Source of the DNA: Neorhizobium sp. NCHU2750
GTDB taxonomy: Bacteria; Pseudomonadota; Alphaproteobacteria; Rhizobiales; Rhizobiaceae
NCBI RefSeq assembly: GCF_003597675.1
Contig: NZ_CP030829.1
Coordinates: forward strand, 124,001 to 188,000
Reading direction: 5' to 3'
Length of the DNA: 64,000 nucleotides
The notes under the pieces are model-generated. The model was not told where the DNA came from and made no database searches. It saw only the letters and a list, made by a program, of their open reading frames with translations. Positions 37,733 through 47,167 of this stretch are shown here, in pieces. Every line of letters begins with the position of its first letter. The first letter of the stretch is position 1. The position numbers and the translations under genes are program-made.

Positions 37733-38128
37733 TCAGAGATAGCGCCCCTGTTTCTGGATGACCTCGATCTGGTAACCGTCGGGATCCTGGACAAAGAAAA
37801 AGCGTGCGACGAGTTCATCGCCGTTCTTGAAGTCGACCAGTTTGCGTGGTGCAAAACCCGCTTCAACGAAACGTGAATGCTCCGCCTCCAGGTCGTCGAC
37901 GACGAAAGCGGCATGGCCGTAGCCATTGCCAAGATCGTAGGGCTCGGACCTGTCCTTGTTGACAGTCAGTTCGAGCTCGAACGTGTTTTCGGCATTTGAC
38001 AGATAAACCAGCGTAAATGTCTCGAAATCGAGCCTGTCGGCCACTTTCAGGCCAAAGGCGCGGCCGTAGAAGTCGACAGAGCGCGCCTCTTCCAGAACCC
38101 GGATCATGCTGTGAACGAACTTAGCCAT
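37733..38128 (-). CDS. Glyoxalase I (lactoylglutathione lyase), VOC family
   Basis: 131 residues. The four metal ligands of glyoxalase I can be placed by comparison with E. coli GloA (H5, E56, H74, E122): here H6 (KFVHSMIRV), E53 (FELELTVN), H72 (GYGHAAF) and E122 (DPDGYQIEVIQ). It isomerises the methylglyoxal-glutathione hemithioacetal to S-D-lactoylglutathione. It is divergent from a D-lactate dehydrogenase gene, which would use the end product of the same pathway. A second-copy paralogue role is likely because gloA is normally elsewhere. Confidence 0.85.
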   Translation of the reverse strand: MAKFVHSMIRVLEEARSVDFYGRAFGLKVADRLDFETFTLVYLSNAENTFELELTVNKDRSEPYDLGNGYGHAAFVVDDLEAEHSRFVEAGFAPRKLVDFKNGDELVARFFFVQDPDGYQIEVIQKQGRYL

Positions 38129-38280
38129 ATTCCTCCCTCGTTGCTGCTCCTCGAGGCAAACTATAGGGATGGAAAAACGTTGCGGGTATTATTTGGATAC
38201 TACCTGCACGATTTTGCTACAGGATAGTGTCGTGATGCTGGGACATTGCCTTGACATGAGGCGGGGCTGCGAGAGGAGAC

Positions 38281-40035
38281 ATGATGACGCGCAAGGAACT
38301 GGTAGCAGGCGTGAAAGCCATCGTTGGCGGCGCACATTGCCTTGTCGATGCACGCCAGACCGAACGGTTCAGGAAGGGATTTAGGGCGGGCGAGGGGGAG
38401 GCTGCCCTGGTTGCCATTCCCGGGACGCTCGTGGAGATGTGGAAGGTGCTGAAGCTTGCCATCGAAGCAGACTGCATCGTCATCATGCAGGCAGCCAATA
38501 CCGGCCTGACCGGCGGCTCCACCCCCTATGGCGCTTATGATCGTGATGTGGTCATCATCAGCACGCTCCGGCTCGACCGCATCGATATCCTCGACGGCGG
38601 CCGCCAGATCCTCTCGCAACCGGGAGGGACGCTTTTCGCCCTCGAAACGCTGCTGAAGCCTCTCGGACGGCAGCCGCATTCGGTCATCGGCTCGTCCTGC
38701 ATCGGCGCCTCGATCATCGGCGGCGTCTGCAACAATTCCGGTGGTGCGCTGGTGCGGCACGGACCGGTCTATAGCGAACTTTCGCTCTATGCAGAACGGA
38801 CGGCATCGGGCGAGCTGCGCCTCGTTAACCATCTCGGCATCGATCTCGGCGAAACAGCGGAGGAGATGCTCGGCCGGCTCGATCGCGGCGCCATCGACCC
38901 GTCGACGGTGCGGTCGGGAACCGGCAGGGCGTCGGATGATGGCTATGCGAAACGCGTACGCGACGTCGATGCCGCGACGCCCGCCCGCTTCAATGCGGAT
39001 CCGCGCGGGCTATTCGAAAGCTCCGGATCGGCCGGCAAGGTTGCGGTCTTTGCGGTGCGCCTCGACACGTTCCCGGTCGTGGCGGAGCCGACCGTTTTCT
39101 ATATCGGCACCAATGATACGGCAGAACTCACCACCTTGCGCCGGCGTTTGCTGACGGAGCTCTCCGAGCTTCCGATCAGCGGCGAATACATGCATCGCGA
39201 CTGCTTCGACATTGCCCGTCGTTTCGGCAAGGACGTGCTCCTGATGATCCACTGGCTGGGAACGGCGCGACTGCCGATGTTCTTCGCAGCCAAGGGCTCG
39301 ATCGACGCATGGCTGGGCGGCAAGCGGTTTTTCCCGAAGAATCTCACAGACAGACTGCTGCAGACCATTGCCGATCTGCTGCCGGAAGCCCTGCCCAAAC
39401 GCCTTCTCGATTTCCGCGAGAAGTTCGAACATCATCTGATCCTCAACGTTCCCGGATCCGTCGCACAGGAGACGAGGGCAATGCTGGACGTGACCGTCGG
39501 ACCGGGTGGCTGGTTCGCCTGCGACGCGATGGAAGCCAAGAAGGCGATGCTCAATCGGTTCGCCGCGGCTGGCGCGACGGTTCGCTATGCCGCAGTCAGG
39601 CCCGAGGAGGTCGAGGATATCCTGGCGCTGGATATCGCCCTTCGCCGCGATGACCGCGACTGGTTCGAGACGCTGCCGCCGGATGTCGACGCTCAGATCG
39701 GCCGAAAAATCTACTACGGCCATTTTCTCTGCCATGTTCTGCATCAGGACTACGCCTTGAAGAAGGGCACGGACGCCGCGGCGATCAAGGCCCGGATGCT
39801 GGAAATCCTCGACGAGCGAGGCGCGGAATATCCCGCCGAGCACAATGTCGGCCACATCTACAGGGCCAAGCCCGCGCTCGCCGAGCACTACCGCGCTCTC
39901 GATCCGACCAACAGCTTCAACCCAGGTATCGGCAAGACGTCGCGCGAGAAATGCTATGGCAGCGCATGCGACTGTCAAGCTGCGCCGTCGGCAAGGATTG
40001 CAGAGGAGGTCGTCGAAACCGCACCGGGCGAGTAG
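38281..40035 (+). CDS. dld: D-lactate dehydrogenase, FAD/quinone-dependent
   Basis: 584 residues, close to E. coli Dld (571). The FAD-binding PCMH-type segment QAANTGLTGGSTPYG and SSCIGASIIGGVCNNSGGAL are diagnostic; a membrane-binding domain (RLPMFFAAKGSIDAW) and C-terminal AEHNVGHIYRAKP follow. ATG 38281 (MMTRKELV) has GAGAGGAG upstream. The enzyme oxidises D-lactate to pyruvate and passes electrons to the quinone pool at the inner membrane. Divergent from glyoxalase I, it could complete methylglyoxal detoxification to pyruvate. Confidence 0.9.
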   Translation: MMTRKELVAGVKAIVGGAHCLVDARQTERFRKGFRAGEGEAALVAIPGTLVEMWKVLKLAIEADCIVIMQAANTGLTGGSTPYGAYDRDVVIISTLRLDRIDILDGGRQILSQPGGTLFALETLLKPLGRQPHSVIGSSCIGASIIGGVCNNSGGALVRHGPVYSELSLYAERTASGELRLVNHLGIDLGETAEEMLGRLDRGAIDPSTVRSGTGRASDDGYAKRVRDVDAATPARFNADPRGLFESSGSAGKVAVFAVRLDTFPVVAEPTVFYIGTNDTAELTTLRRRLLTELSELPISGEYMHRDCFDIARRFGKDVLLMIHWLGTARLPMFFAAKGSIDAWLGGKRFFPKNLTDRLLQTIADLLPEALPKRLLDFREKFEHHLILNVPGSVAQETRAMLDVTVGPGGWFACDAMEAKKAMLNRFAAAGATVRYAAVRPEEVEDILALDIALRRDDRDWFETLPPDVDAQIGRKIYYGHFLCHVLHQDYALKKGTDAAAIKARMLEILDERGAEYPAEHNVGHIYRAKPALAEHYRALDPTNSFNPGIGKTSREKCYGSACDCQAAPSARIAEEVVETAPGE

Positions 40036-40079
40036 GTGTCGCCGATTGCTTCCCGTCGCCAACAGCTCAAATGGAAATC

Positions 40080-41279
40080 TCACGGGCCCGAAACGGGCAT
40101 GGTTTCTTGTTTCATATTGGCAGCAAGTGCAATCTCGGCCCGTATGGAATTGCTGAAATAACGCCCGAGCCAGGACCGCGGCATGTAGCGCATGAGAAGA
40201 TTGCGCAGTCTGAACGCAAAGGCGCTCTGGGGAATGAAGACGGCGGCCATCTTGCGGCTGCGTGACTGCAGCCGCGTTATGATCGGCCTCAGCAGGAATT
40301 CATGGCGCTCGAAGGCCGTGCCGGGATCTTGCGCCACCTTCATGGCCTCGCCGAGCATTTCGGCCGAGGCGAGGGCCATGCCTGCTCCCTGCCCGGAAAC
40401 AAGCGTCAGGCAATGCGCGGCATCGCCGATGAGCAAAACCCGATTCTGCGACCATTTCGGCAGGTCGATCATCGTGAGGCTGTCGATCAGCACCGGGCTT
40501 TCCTCGTGCTGCGTCTGTTTCAGGAGCTGGCGGACATGTGGATGACTATGGGCGCTGACGGCCTGCAGCAGATCGATCCTGCCCCCCCGCTGTTCGAGAT
40601 TTGGGCGGTCGTCTCGCCACACATGCATAGCTGCGAGACGTCCATCATGCAACGCATAATATTCAGCAAGATGGCCGGGCTCGGCATAGGAAACGAAGTC
40701 GGTATCGAACTGCTTCGGCGCGCCGACATCATAGACGGAGAAGTAGTAGCCGAGCGGCTGGAGACAGGTATCGTCGGGTCCGAAAAGCTTTTGTCGCAAG
40801 CTCGAGCGGAATCCATCGGCGCCGATCAGCATATCCGCCACGATCGTCTCTCCGCTGGATAAGGTGACATCGACCTTGTCTTCCGTCTGAACGAAATCGT
40901 CGATCGTCTCACAGAAACGGATAGCTGCCGTGTCGGGCAATATTTCTGCAAGCGCCCGGACCAGATCTGTGCGCCGGACGGCGAGATAGGGAAGGTCGCG
41001 AATGAAGTCACGATAGCGCAGGCGCAGCAATTCGCGGCCCTTGCTGTCCTTGTAGACATTTTCGTCGATGCGGAATGCGCCGGCTTCCAGGCGATCACGC
41101 AATCCCATCCTGCAGGCCGTTTCAAAGCCAAGACCGGACAGGCCGAGCATATAGCCGTTCTCCCTAAGGCTCTCGGCACGTTCGATGATGACACTGCGCC
41201 AGCCGGCCTTGTCCAGCCACCATGCCGCTGCCAGGCCGGCGACACCCGCTCCGACAGTAACTGCAAGAGGTTTCGTCAT
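40080..41279 (-). CDS. FAD-dependent monooxygenase (PHBH fold) in siderophore locus
   Basis: 399 residues. Rossmann motif GAGVAGLAAAWWLDKAG (11-27), the FAD ribityl motif GDAAHCLTLVSGQGAGMALASA, and an ADGFRS segment place it with the p-hydroxybenzoate-hydroxylase-like class A flavoprotein monooxygenases. Its start overlaps the importer stop codon (ATGA), so it belongs to the TonB receptor/RhtX operon. This fold differs from the N-hydroxylases (SidA/IucD type) that make hydroxamates, so it may modify or degrade an imported chelator rather than make one. The substrate is unknown. Confidence 0.78.
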   Translation of the reverse strand: MTKPLAVTVGAGVAGLAAAWWLDKAGWRSVIIERAESLRENGYMLGLSGLGFETACRMGLRDRLEAGAFRIDENVYKDSKGRELLRLRYRDFIRDLPYLAVRRTDLVRALAEILPDTAAIRFCETIDDFVQTEDKVDVTLSSGETIVADMLIGADGFRSSLRQKLFGPDDTCLQPLGYYFSVYDVGAPKQFDTDFVSYAEPGHLAEYYALHDGRLAAMHVWRDDRPNLEQRGGRIDLLQAVSAHSHPHVRQLLKQTQHEESPVLIDSLTMIDLPKWSQNRVLLIGDAAHCLTLVSGQGAGMALASAEMLGEAMKVAQDPGTAFERHEFLLRPIITRLQSRSRKMAAVFIPQSAFAFRLRNLLMRYMPRSWLGRYFSNSIRAEIALAANMKQETMPVSGP

Positions 41280-42541
41280 GGGAGTGGCCCTTTCGCGAGG
41301 CGCGTTTCAAAGACGATGAGCAGGGGAGGTGCCATAGCCGCTAAGGCCGCAGCCAGCCCGAATGTGGCAGCATATCCCGCGTGGGTGGCGAGGATGCCGG
41401 CCGTCATGCCACAAAGCGCTGCGGTGATTGCGCTGGCAGACTGGAACAGCGTGAAATCGACGCCCGGTTGAGATGGTGAGGCAAGCCCCATGAGGCGGGC
41501 ATAACTGGTGACGAAACCCGCTGCCATCATGGCGCTTTCGATCACGAACAGGCCTGCCAGAAGGGGCAGGTTGGCAAGCCCGGCGGCAATCGCAATCGCC
41601 AGCAGCGCCAGCGTGACCACATGGGTAGAGGCGACCGCAAACATCGCTCGCCGTCCTCCCAGCCGATGAGAAACCAACCCGCCGAGAGCAGTCCCCGCAA
41701 GCCCGGCTGCCACGCCACCGATACCGTTTAGAATGCCGAGCGTCGCAAGCGGCAGATCAGCATCGACCAGGACCGGACCGGCAAGCGCCTGAGCCACGCG
41801 CCCGCCCAGTTCCAGCACGATCGTCATCGCGATGCCGATACGCACTTCTCGTCGCCGTAACCCGTTCTTTAGGCTTGGTGCGAGGATCGGCGAGAACACC
41901 TCACCTCTCGGCTCGCGTATCGTTGTCATCGGGATCGAAAGGAGCGCCACCAGCACAGCCAGAATGAGCGAGGCGGCCATCCAGCCAAGCGCGGAATAGG
42001 CGGCGACAAAGAGCCCGCTGCCGAAGATCATGCCGAAATAGCCGCCACCCACTTGGGCAATATTGCCGAGGCCCCGTCGGCTTTCGGAAAACTGCTCGAT
42101 GACGAAAGCATCACACACGATGTCCACTGTGGCGGAAGCAATCGCCATCACGATCAGCAAGGCTAGAAGCGTTGGAAATTCCGCCCCGCCATTCAAGCCG
42201 AAGACGAGGAGGGCCGCGACCACCAGGGCTTCGCCCAACAGTACCAGCCGGCGCGACCGGCGATAGCCATCCGGGCGCAGCCGTAGCCGCTCGACCGGGG
42301 CCGCCCAGAGAAACTTCAATGCCCAGACCAGCATGGCGAGCGAGACCAGCCCGATCTGGTCCAGCGCAACATTCTCTGCCCGCAAGATGGCCGGCAGGCC
42401 GAGAAAGGTCAGTCCGCCGACAAGGCTCTGGGCCGTGTAGATGCCGCCTGCCGCTGCGAGGAGTTGCGGCAGCGAAGGCGGTCGTGGCGACGCACTAGAA
42501 CGAGAGGCAACGGACGGGGCCGACGAACGGGACAGGGACAT
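41276..42541 (-). CDS. MFS siderophore importer, RhtX/FptX-like
   Basis: 421 residues. The N terminus is extended and serine-rich, followed by about 12 helices; FLGLPAILRAENVALDQIGL in helix 1 and ALKFLWAAPVERLRL are typical of the RhtX/FptX/AmpG-type MFS importers that move siderophores across the inner membrane without an ABC system. It is 6 nt downstream of the TonB-dependent receptor gene, matching the known pairing of RhtA with RhtX. The siderophore cannot be named. Confidence 0.78.
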   Translation of the reverse strand: MSLSRSSAPSVASRSSASPRPPSLPQLLAAAGGIYTAQSLVGGLTFLGLPAILRAENVALDQIGLVSLAMLVWALKFLWAAPVERLRLRPDGYRRSRRLVLLGEALVVAALLVFGLNGGAEFPTLLALLIVMAIASATVDIVCDAFVIEQFSESRRGLGNIAQVGGGYFGMIFGSGLFVAAYSALGWMAASLILAVLVALLSIPMTTIREPRGEVFSPILAPSLKNGLRRREVRIGIAMTIVLELGGRVAQALAGPVLVDADLPLATLGILNGIGGVAAGLAGTALGGLVSHRLGGRRAMFAVASTHVVTLALLAIAIAAGLANLPLLAGLFVIESAMMAAGFVTSYARLMGLASPSQPGVDFTLFQSASAITAALCGMTAGILATHAGYAATFGLAAALAAMAPPLLIVFETRLAKGPLP

Positions 42542-42547
42542 TGCCTA

Positions 42548-44596
42548 TCAAAATTCCTTGCGCAGCGTCAGGCCGAAGGTGCGACCCTTGCCAAGCGTGC
42601 CGAGTTCCGATGTGCCACTGACATAGCCGGAGGTCTCGTAGGATTTGTCGGCAATGTTCTGGACATAGAGCCGCGCCGAAAAACCGTCGGTCCTGGCAAA
42701 GTCGAGGCTGGCGTCGAAGGTCGCAAACCCCGACTGGCTCGCGGCATTGGCTTCGTCGAAATAGGTCTTCGAAAACGCGTTGACTGCTGCGTTGGCTGTC
42801 AACGTACCTTCGAGCAGATCATCGGCCAGCAGGTAGCCGAGGTTAAGGTGAGCCGTGACATCCGGTGCATAGGGCAGGCGATTGCCGTCATACGATGTCC
42901 CGGTATAGGGGTCGGTGGAATCGGTAAATTCGGAGCGGCCATAGGCGGCGTTGCCGCTCAGCGTCAGGCGTTCGGTTGCCCGCCACGTGGCCTCCATCTC
43001 GATGCCGGTGCTGGTCGCCTTGCCGGCATTGCGCAGGAATTGCGAGCCGATCAAGCCAACATAGATCTGCTTGTCTGACGAGCGGATATGGTAGATGGAC
43101 GTGGATATATCCAGCGCGCCGTCAAGCAGCGTCGACTTCACGCCCATCTCGAAATTCCAGGCGCTTTCGGGATCGTAGGATGCCGAATCCACCGAGGACG
43201 AGATGCTGTGGTTGAAACCGCCCGGCTTGTATCCGCGGGAAATGACACCGAACAGGCGCGTGTCAGGGGTCAATTGGTAGCCGATTGCCCATTTGGGCTG
43301 AACGCTGGCAAAGCTGGCTTTGCGCTCGAAATCAAAGCCCATGCCCATTCCGTAGCTGTCCGCCCGATAGGCATCGATGCTGGAATGGTCGTAGGTGGCG
43401 CGCAAGCCGCTGGTAAGGTCGAGCCTGTCGGTCGCGTGCCATGTCAGTTCGCCGAATACGGCGGCGCTGTCGGTGACGACATTGTTGGTCGAAGGGCCAT
43501 AATAAGGGGCAACCGCACTCTTCCACCCGTCGAAATCATTGTGGCTGTACCACAGGCCTGCCACACCGCTGAACATGTCGCCGTCATGGCTTAGGCGCAG
43601 TTCCTGCGAAATCGTCTCGTCATTCTGCGGCCACTGATATCGAGAACCGGCGCCGGCGGAGAAATCCCGCAGGACATCGCTCTTTTGATAGCTGGTGATG
43701 CTGGAGAGAGTGTAGTCACCGAGGTGATAGTTGAACTGGCCCGAAATGCTGGTCACATCGCGCTCGAGCCTTGGAATGTCCCCGTAGATGCTGCTGCGAT
43801 AGATGCGATCATCGACATCGGACGCGAAGGAGTAGAGTTCTTCGCGTGAGAGCAGCTTTTCCTTCGAATAGCTGAGCGAAGCATCGAAGTCGCCTCCGGT
43901 CGGTGCATAGCGCAATGCGGCCCTCCCGTATCCATCGTTCGATTGGTTGATATTGTTGCGGCCGGTCGATGCGTCGTCGATATCGCCGGAAAAATGCTGG
44001 AAGTTGCCAGCATAATCGAAATACAGGGTGTTCGGGATTATAACGGCCGTACCGCCGACCTCGACCGACGGTTCGCTGTTGGAAATATTGGTCTGGATAT
44101 AGAAGCGATTGGCGTCTTTCTTTCTTGTGATGATGTTGATGACGCCGCCATAGGCGTTGGCGCCATAGAGCGTGCCCTGGGGGCCGCGCAGCAGTTCTAC
44201 TCGCTCAACATCCGTCAGCATCTGGGAGAATGTCGAGGGCAGTTGCGGAACGCCGTCGACATAGACCTGCACCGTTGGGTTGAAGTAGTCCGGAGATGAC
44301 ATGCCGCGCACGGTGACGTTCGAATAGACGCGGTTGCCGCGATTGCCGATGCTGACACCCGGAAAGACCTTCTGCAGATCTTCCACCGTGTGTATGCCGC
44401 GTGCATCCAGTTCCTCGCGGGTCACGACGGATACGGACGCATCTATCTTGCCTGCGTCCTGATCACGCTTGCCGGCGGTGATGACGATCGGCTTGAGTTC
44501 TCCCGTGCCTTCACCGTCCTGCGCCCATGCGCCCGGAACGCCGATCGTCCAAATGCATGCCGATGCCGCCAAAGCCATCTTCCTGCCGCTCACCAT
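42548..44596 (-). CDS. TonB-dependent outer-membrane siderophore receptor
   Basis: 682 residues. A signal peptide (to about residue 26) is followed by the plug domain (VERVELLRGPQGTLYGANA, GGVINIITRKK) and a 22-strand barrel ending with the terminal phenylalanine of RKEF. GAGGGGA-type ribosome site (GAGGGGA about 8 nt before the ATG). It imports a ferric chelate with energy from TonB-ExbBD. First gene of a three-gene operon with the RhtX-like importer and a monooxygenase, and divergent from an AraC regulator; Fur/RirA control is expected but no box was identified. Confidence 0.92.
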   Translation of the reverse strand: MVSGRKMALAASACIWTIGVPGAWAQDGEGTGELKPIVITAGKRDQDAGKIDASVSVVTREELDARGIHTVEDLQKVFPGVSIGNRGNRVYSNVTVRGMSSPDYFNPTVQVYVDGVPQLPSTFSQMLTDVERVELLRGPQGTLYGANAYGGVINIITRKKDANRFYIQTNISNSEPSVEVGGTAVIIPNTLYFDYAGNFQHFSGDIDDASTGRNNINQSNDGYGRAALRYAPTGGDFDASLSYSKEKLLSREELYSFASDVDDRIYRSSIYGDIPRLERDVTSISGQFNYHLGDYTLSSITSYQKSDVLRDFSAGAGSRYQWPQNDETISQELRLSHDGDMFSGVAGLWYSHNDFDGWKSAVAPYYGPSTNNVVTDSAAVFGELTWHATDRLDLTSGLRATYDHSSIDAYRADSYGMGMGFDFERKASFASVQPKWAIGYQLTPDTRLFGVISRGYKPGGFNHSISSSVDSASYDPESAWNFEMGVKSTLLDGALDISTSIYHIRSSDKQIYVGLIGSQFLRNAGKATSTGIEMEATWRATERLTLSGNAAYGRSEFTDSTDPYTGTSYDGNRLPYAPDVTAHLNLGYLLADDLLEGTLTANAAVNAFSKTYFDEANAASQSGFATFDASLDFARTDGFSARLYVQNIADKSYETSGYVSGTSELGTLGKGRTFGLTLRKEF

Positions 44597-44720
44597 ATTG
44601 ATCCCCTCGCATCGCCAAATTAAACTTGAGCATCCTATTCCAGTTTATTGTCGCAGCGGCTAATGTTTTCGGGACCGGGATTGACGGAAATCGGACTAAA
44701 ATGCTCGAAAGACGAAATTC

Positions 44721-45704
44721 ATGGACCTGCCCAAGACCGCGCCGCATGAAGACCATGACGGCGATATGCCGCAGCCCGAACAGACCTGGCGGGAGACCGT
44801 TGATGCGGAGATAGACCAACTCGGCTGGCGGGATGCGACACGGATAGAACAGCCCGGCGACGACGTGTCGATCTACCTGATAGACACGATGCCCATCGAG
44901 GACCAGGTGTTTCATCCGGAGGGGCCGGCGACCTTTTCACTGTCGATCTTCATCGACGGGGCCGGGACGCTGTCCGTCGATGGTGCCAAACCATTTCCGG
45001 TACAGCCGGCAACCGCCGTTTTCTTCGCCTGCGATCGCATGACAAGGGGTGAGAACCACATTCGCGGCGGACGCCGGCTCTGCGTGGTCGATATTCGGGT
45101 AGAAAAGCCATTGCTTGAGAAACTGGGCGGCATATCGCTGTCGCGGCTTGGCGGGGCGGTGATCACCGAGCACAGCCTGCCGGAGCAGCACGTCTTCCTG
45201 CTCGGCTTCAAGGCACCGCCGGAACTCATCGCCGTTGCCCGCAGCCTTCTTCAATGCAGCTTTACCGAGGGAATGGCACGACGTGCCTATCTCTACAGCA
45301 AGGCAATAGAAGCACTGGGAATCGGGCTGGACGCGGTGACCAGACAGGCGGACGGCAAGCCCATCAAGCGCCTCAACGAAGAGGAAGCGCGGCGCCTCAA
45401 CCAAGCCATCGCGCTGATCGAAAACCGCTATAGCTCCGACTGGACCATCCCTCGCCTGGCCCGCGAGGTGGGACTGAACGAGCGCAGGTTGAAGGAGGGT
45501 TTCCGACTGGTGATCGGCAACACGGTGCATGGTTATCTGCGCGCCACCCGGATCGACGCAGCTGCAACGCTACTGGCATCGGGTTCCAGCGTGACAGATG
45601 CTGCCTATGCCGTGGGCTTCGAAAATCTCAGCCACTTCAGCAAGGCTTTCCGCGAAGAAAAGGGCGTGTTGCCGAGCCAGTATCGCGGCCAGATCGGCGC
45701 ATAG
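44721..45704 (+). CDS. AraC-family regulator of the siderophore locus
   Basis: 327 residues. The C-terminal 100 residues contain two helix-turn-helix motifs (WTIPRLAREVGLNERRLKEGF; VTDAAYAVGFENLSHFSKAFR) and the AraC signature ending PSQYRG. The N-terminal two thirds is a cupin-like ligand domain. This layout resembles RhrA/PchR-type activators, which bind the ferri-siderophore and switch on its receptor gene. The weak ribosome site and a second in-frame ATG at 44766 leave the start uncertain. Confidence 0.83.
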   Translation: MDLPKTAPHEDHDGDMPQPEQTWRETVDAEIDQLGWRDATRIEQPGDDVSIYLIDTMPIEDQVFHPEGPATFSLSIFIDGAGTLSVDGAKPFPVQPATAVFFACDRMTRGENHIRGGRRLCVVDIRVEKPLLEKLGGISLSRLGGAVITEHSLPEQHVFLLGFKAPPELIAVARSLLQCSFTEGMARRAYLYSKAIEALGIGLDAVTRQADGKPIKRLNEEEARRLNQAIALIENRYSSDWTIPRLAREVGLNERRLKEGFRLVIGNTVHGYLRATRIDAAATLLASGSSVTDAAYAVGFENLSHFSKAFREEKGVLPSQYRGQIGA

Positions 45705-45719
45705 CATCGTCGTAGCAAC

Positions 45720-45940
45720 GTGGGCGACCCGAAGAGAAGCACGACACCGATCAAAGCGAGCGGTACCGACGCCTTTGGATAAACGAGTGTGGAGAGCGGG
45801 ACGCGCAAAATAGAAAGGCAACATTGTCAACCCGACGGCTTCCGGGCAGCACGACGAAGCTACATCGCCTGTTGCGACGAGATCGTGAAAGCCCCGATGG
45901 ATATTGACGATACCTGATCGGACCCAAGGCCCAAGAGATG
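45720..45940 (-). pseudogene. Possible remnant of an MFS transporter 3' end
   Basis: On the minus strand two frames read like consecutive pieces of the last helices of an MFS protein: VDNVAFLF in one, then PLSTLVYPKASVPLALIGVV followed by LLFGSP in the next, joined by a single frame change near 45815. No full gene is present, and the piece lies between the AraC gene and the PLP lyase gene. Resemblance was judged by eye, so a chance hydrophobic frame is possible. Confidence 0.35.
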
Positions 45941-45943
45941 CGC

Positions 45944-47068
45944 TCAAGACATCGCACGGCGAAGGTCTTCTATGAGATCCCTGGGATCCTCCAGACCGAT
46001 GGACAGGCGAATAAGGTCATCGGGGCAGAGCGTGCCTTCGCCCTCGGTCATGGCGCGATGCTCGATAAGGCTCTCGGTGGAGCCGAGCGAGGTCGATTGC
46101 CGGAAGACGGTCGTAGCGTTCGTTATCTTGGCGGCACAGGTGCTGTCCGACACGCGAAACGAAAGCATCGCACCGAAACCGCGTCCATACTGGCGTGAGG
46201 CAAGCTCAAACTGAGGATGGCCCGGCAGCCCCGGATAGTGAACCGTGTGGACACGCTGGTGAGCGGCGAGCCACTCTGCGATCGCCATGGCCGACGCCGA
46301 GGCACGCTGCATGCGAACAGCCAATGTGCGCAAGCCGCGCAAAAGCAGCCATTCCTGCATCGGGCTCAATACCGTTCCATTCTCGGTGCGAATAGCGATT
46401 AGCTTTTCCCGCAAGTTCGGATCGGCAACAACCAAGGCGCCCGCGGTTAAATCTCCATGGCCGTTGAGATATTTTGTCGCTGAGTGGAGCACAATATCGG
46501 CACCATGCTCGATTGGTCGGCAATGATAGGGCGTGGCTGCCGTCGCGTCCACGAGCAACCGGGTGCCTGCATTGCGGCCCAGTTCGGAAAGTCGGCGAAT
46601 ATCCGGCATCCGCCATTCCGGGTTGGTCGGGAGTTCCGACCAAATCAGGGCCGTCTGTCCGGGGCGGAGCGCCTTGGCTACGGCTTCTGTATCGCAGAGA
46701 TCGACCGTCTCGACCGCCAGCCCGCGCGCTTCCGCCGCGCGCATAAGAATGCCTCGAAACTCGTAATAGCCTCTTTCTTCAAGCACAATGTGGCTGCCCT
46801 TGGCAAATGTGGCGAGCAGGGCCTGTGCGGCGGATGCCCCCGAGACAAAGCCGAGCGCGGCCGCCCCGCCATCCAGACCGACCATCATGCGTTCGAACAG
46901 ACTGCCTTCAACCGCTCCGCCGCGGGCATACCCGATCGCGGCTTCGCCGGGTATCAGTACATGCGTAACACCCATATGGACCGCGGGCACCAGACCGCCC
47001 GTGTGGCTATCGGTGACGCCTCCGAGGCTGGCCACGAAGGTATCGATATTCTTGTCCATCGGACTCAT
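45944..47068 (-). CDS. Cys/Met-metabolism PLP enzyme (cystathionine gamma-synthase / methionine gamma-lyase type)
   Basis: 374 residues from ATG 47068 (MSPMDKNIDTF); ATG 47059 is an alternative and the frame runs to 47125. The PLP lysine is in LHSATKYLNGHGDLTAGAL, with VDATAATPYHCRP and the C-terminal STSLGSTESLIEHRAM typical of the family. Members catalyse trans-sulfuration or alpha,gamma-elimination of methionine or homocysteine. The divergent operon encodes an amino-acid importer and homocysteine methyltransferase, so a sulfur amino acid is a likely substrate. Sequence alone does not separate synthase from lyase. Confidence 0.82.
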   Translation of the reverse strand: MSPMDKNIDTFVASLGGVTDSHTGGLVPAVHMGVTHVLIPGEAAIGYARGGAVEGSLFERMMVGLDGGAAALGFVSGASAAQALLATFAKGSHIVLEERGYYEFRGILMRAAEARGLAVETVDLCDTEAVAKALRPGQTALIWSELPTNPEWRMPDIRRLSELGRNAGTRLLVDATAATPYHCRPIEHGADIVLHSATKYLNGHGDLTAGALVVADPNLREKLIAIRTENGTVLSPMQEWLLLRGLRTLAVRMQRASASAMAIAEWLAAHQRVHTVHYPGLPGHPQFELASRQYGRGFGAMLSFRVSDSTCAAKITNATTVFRQSTSLGSTESLIEHRAMTEGEGTLCPDDLIRLSIGLEDPRDLIEDLRRAMS

Positions 47069-47167
47069 GCTCACGTACAAAATTGTCGATTGTCGATCCT
47101 TGACATTGTTGTCGCGGTTTTGCAATGCTGCCTTATTAATCGATGGCTAAATCGTAGGCAAAGACAC

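Noticed and set aside
46484..47167. N-terminal extension of the second M20 protein
   Set aside because: The extension is antisense to the Cys/Met PLP gene and the M20 homology starts only at 47168.
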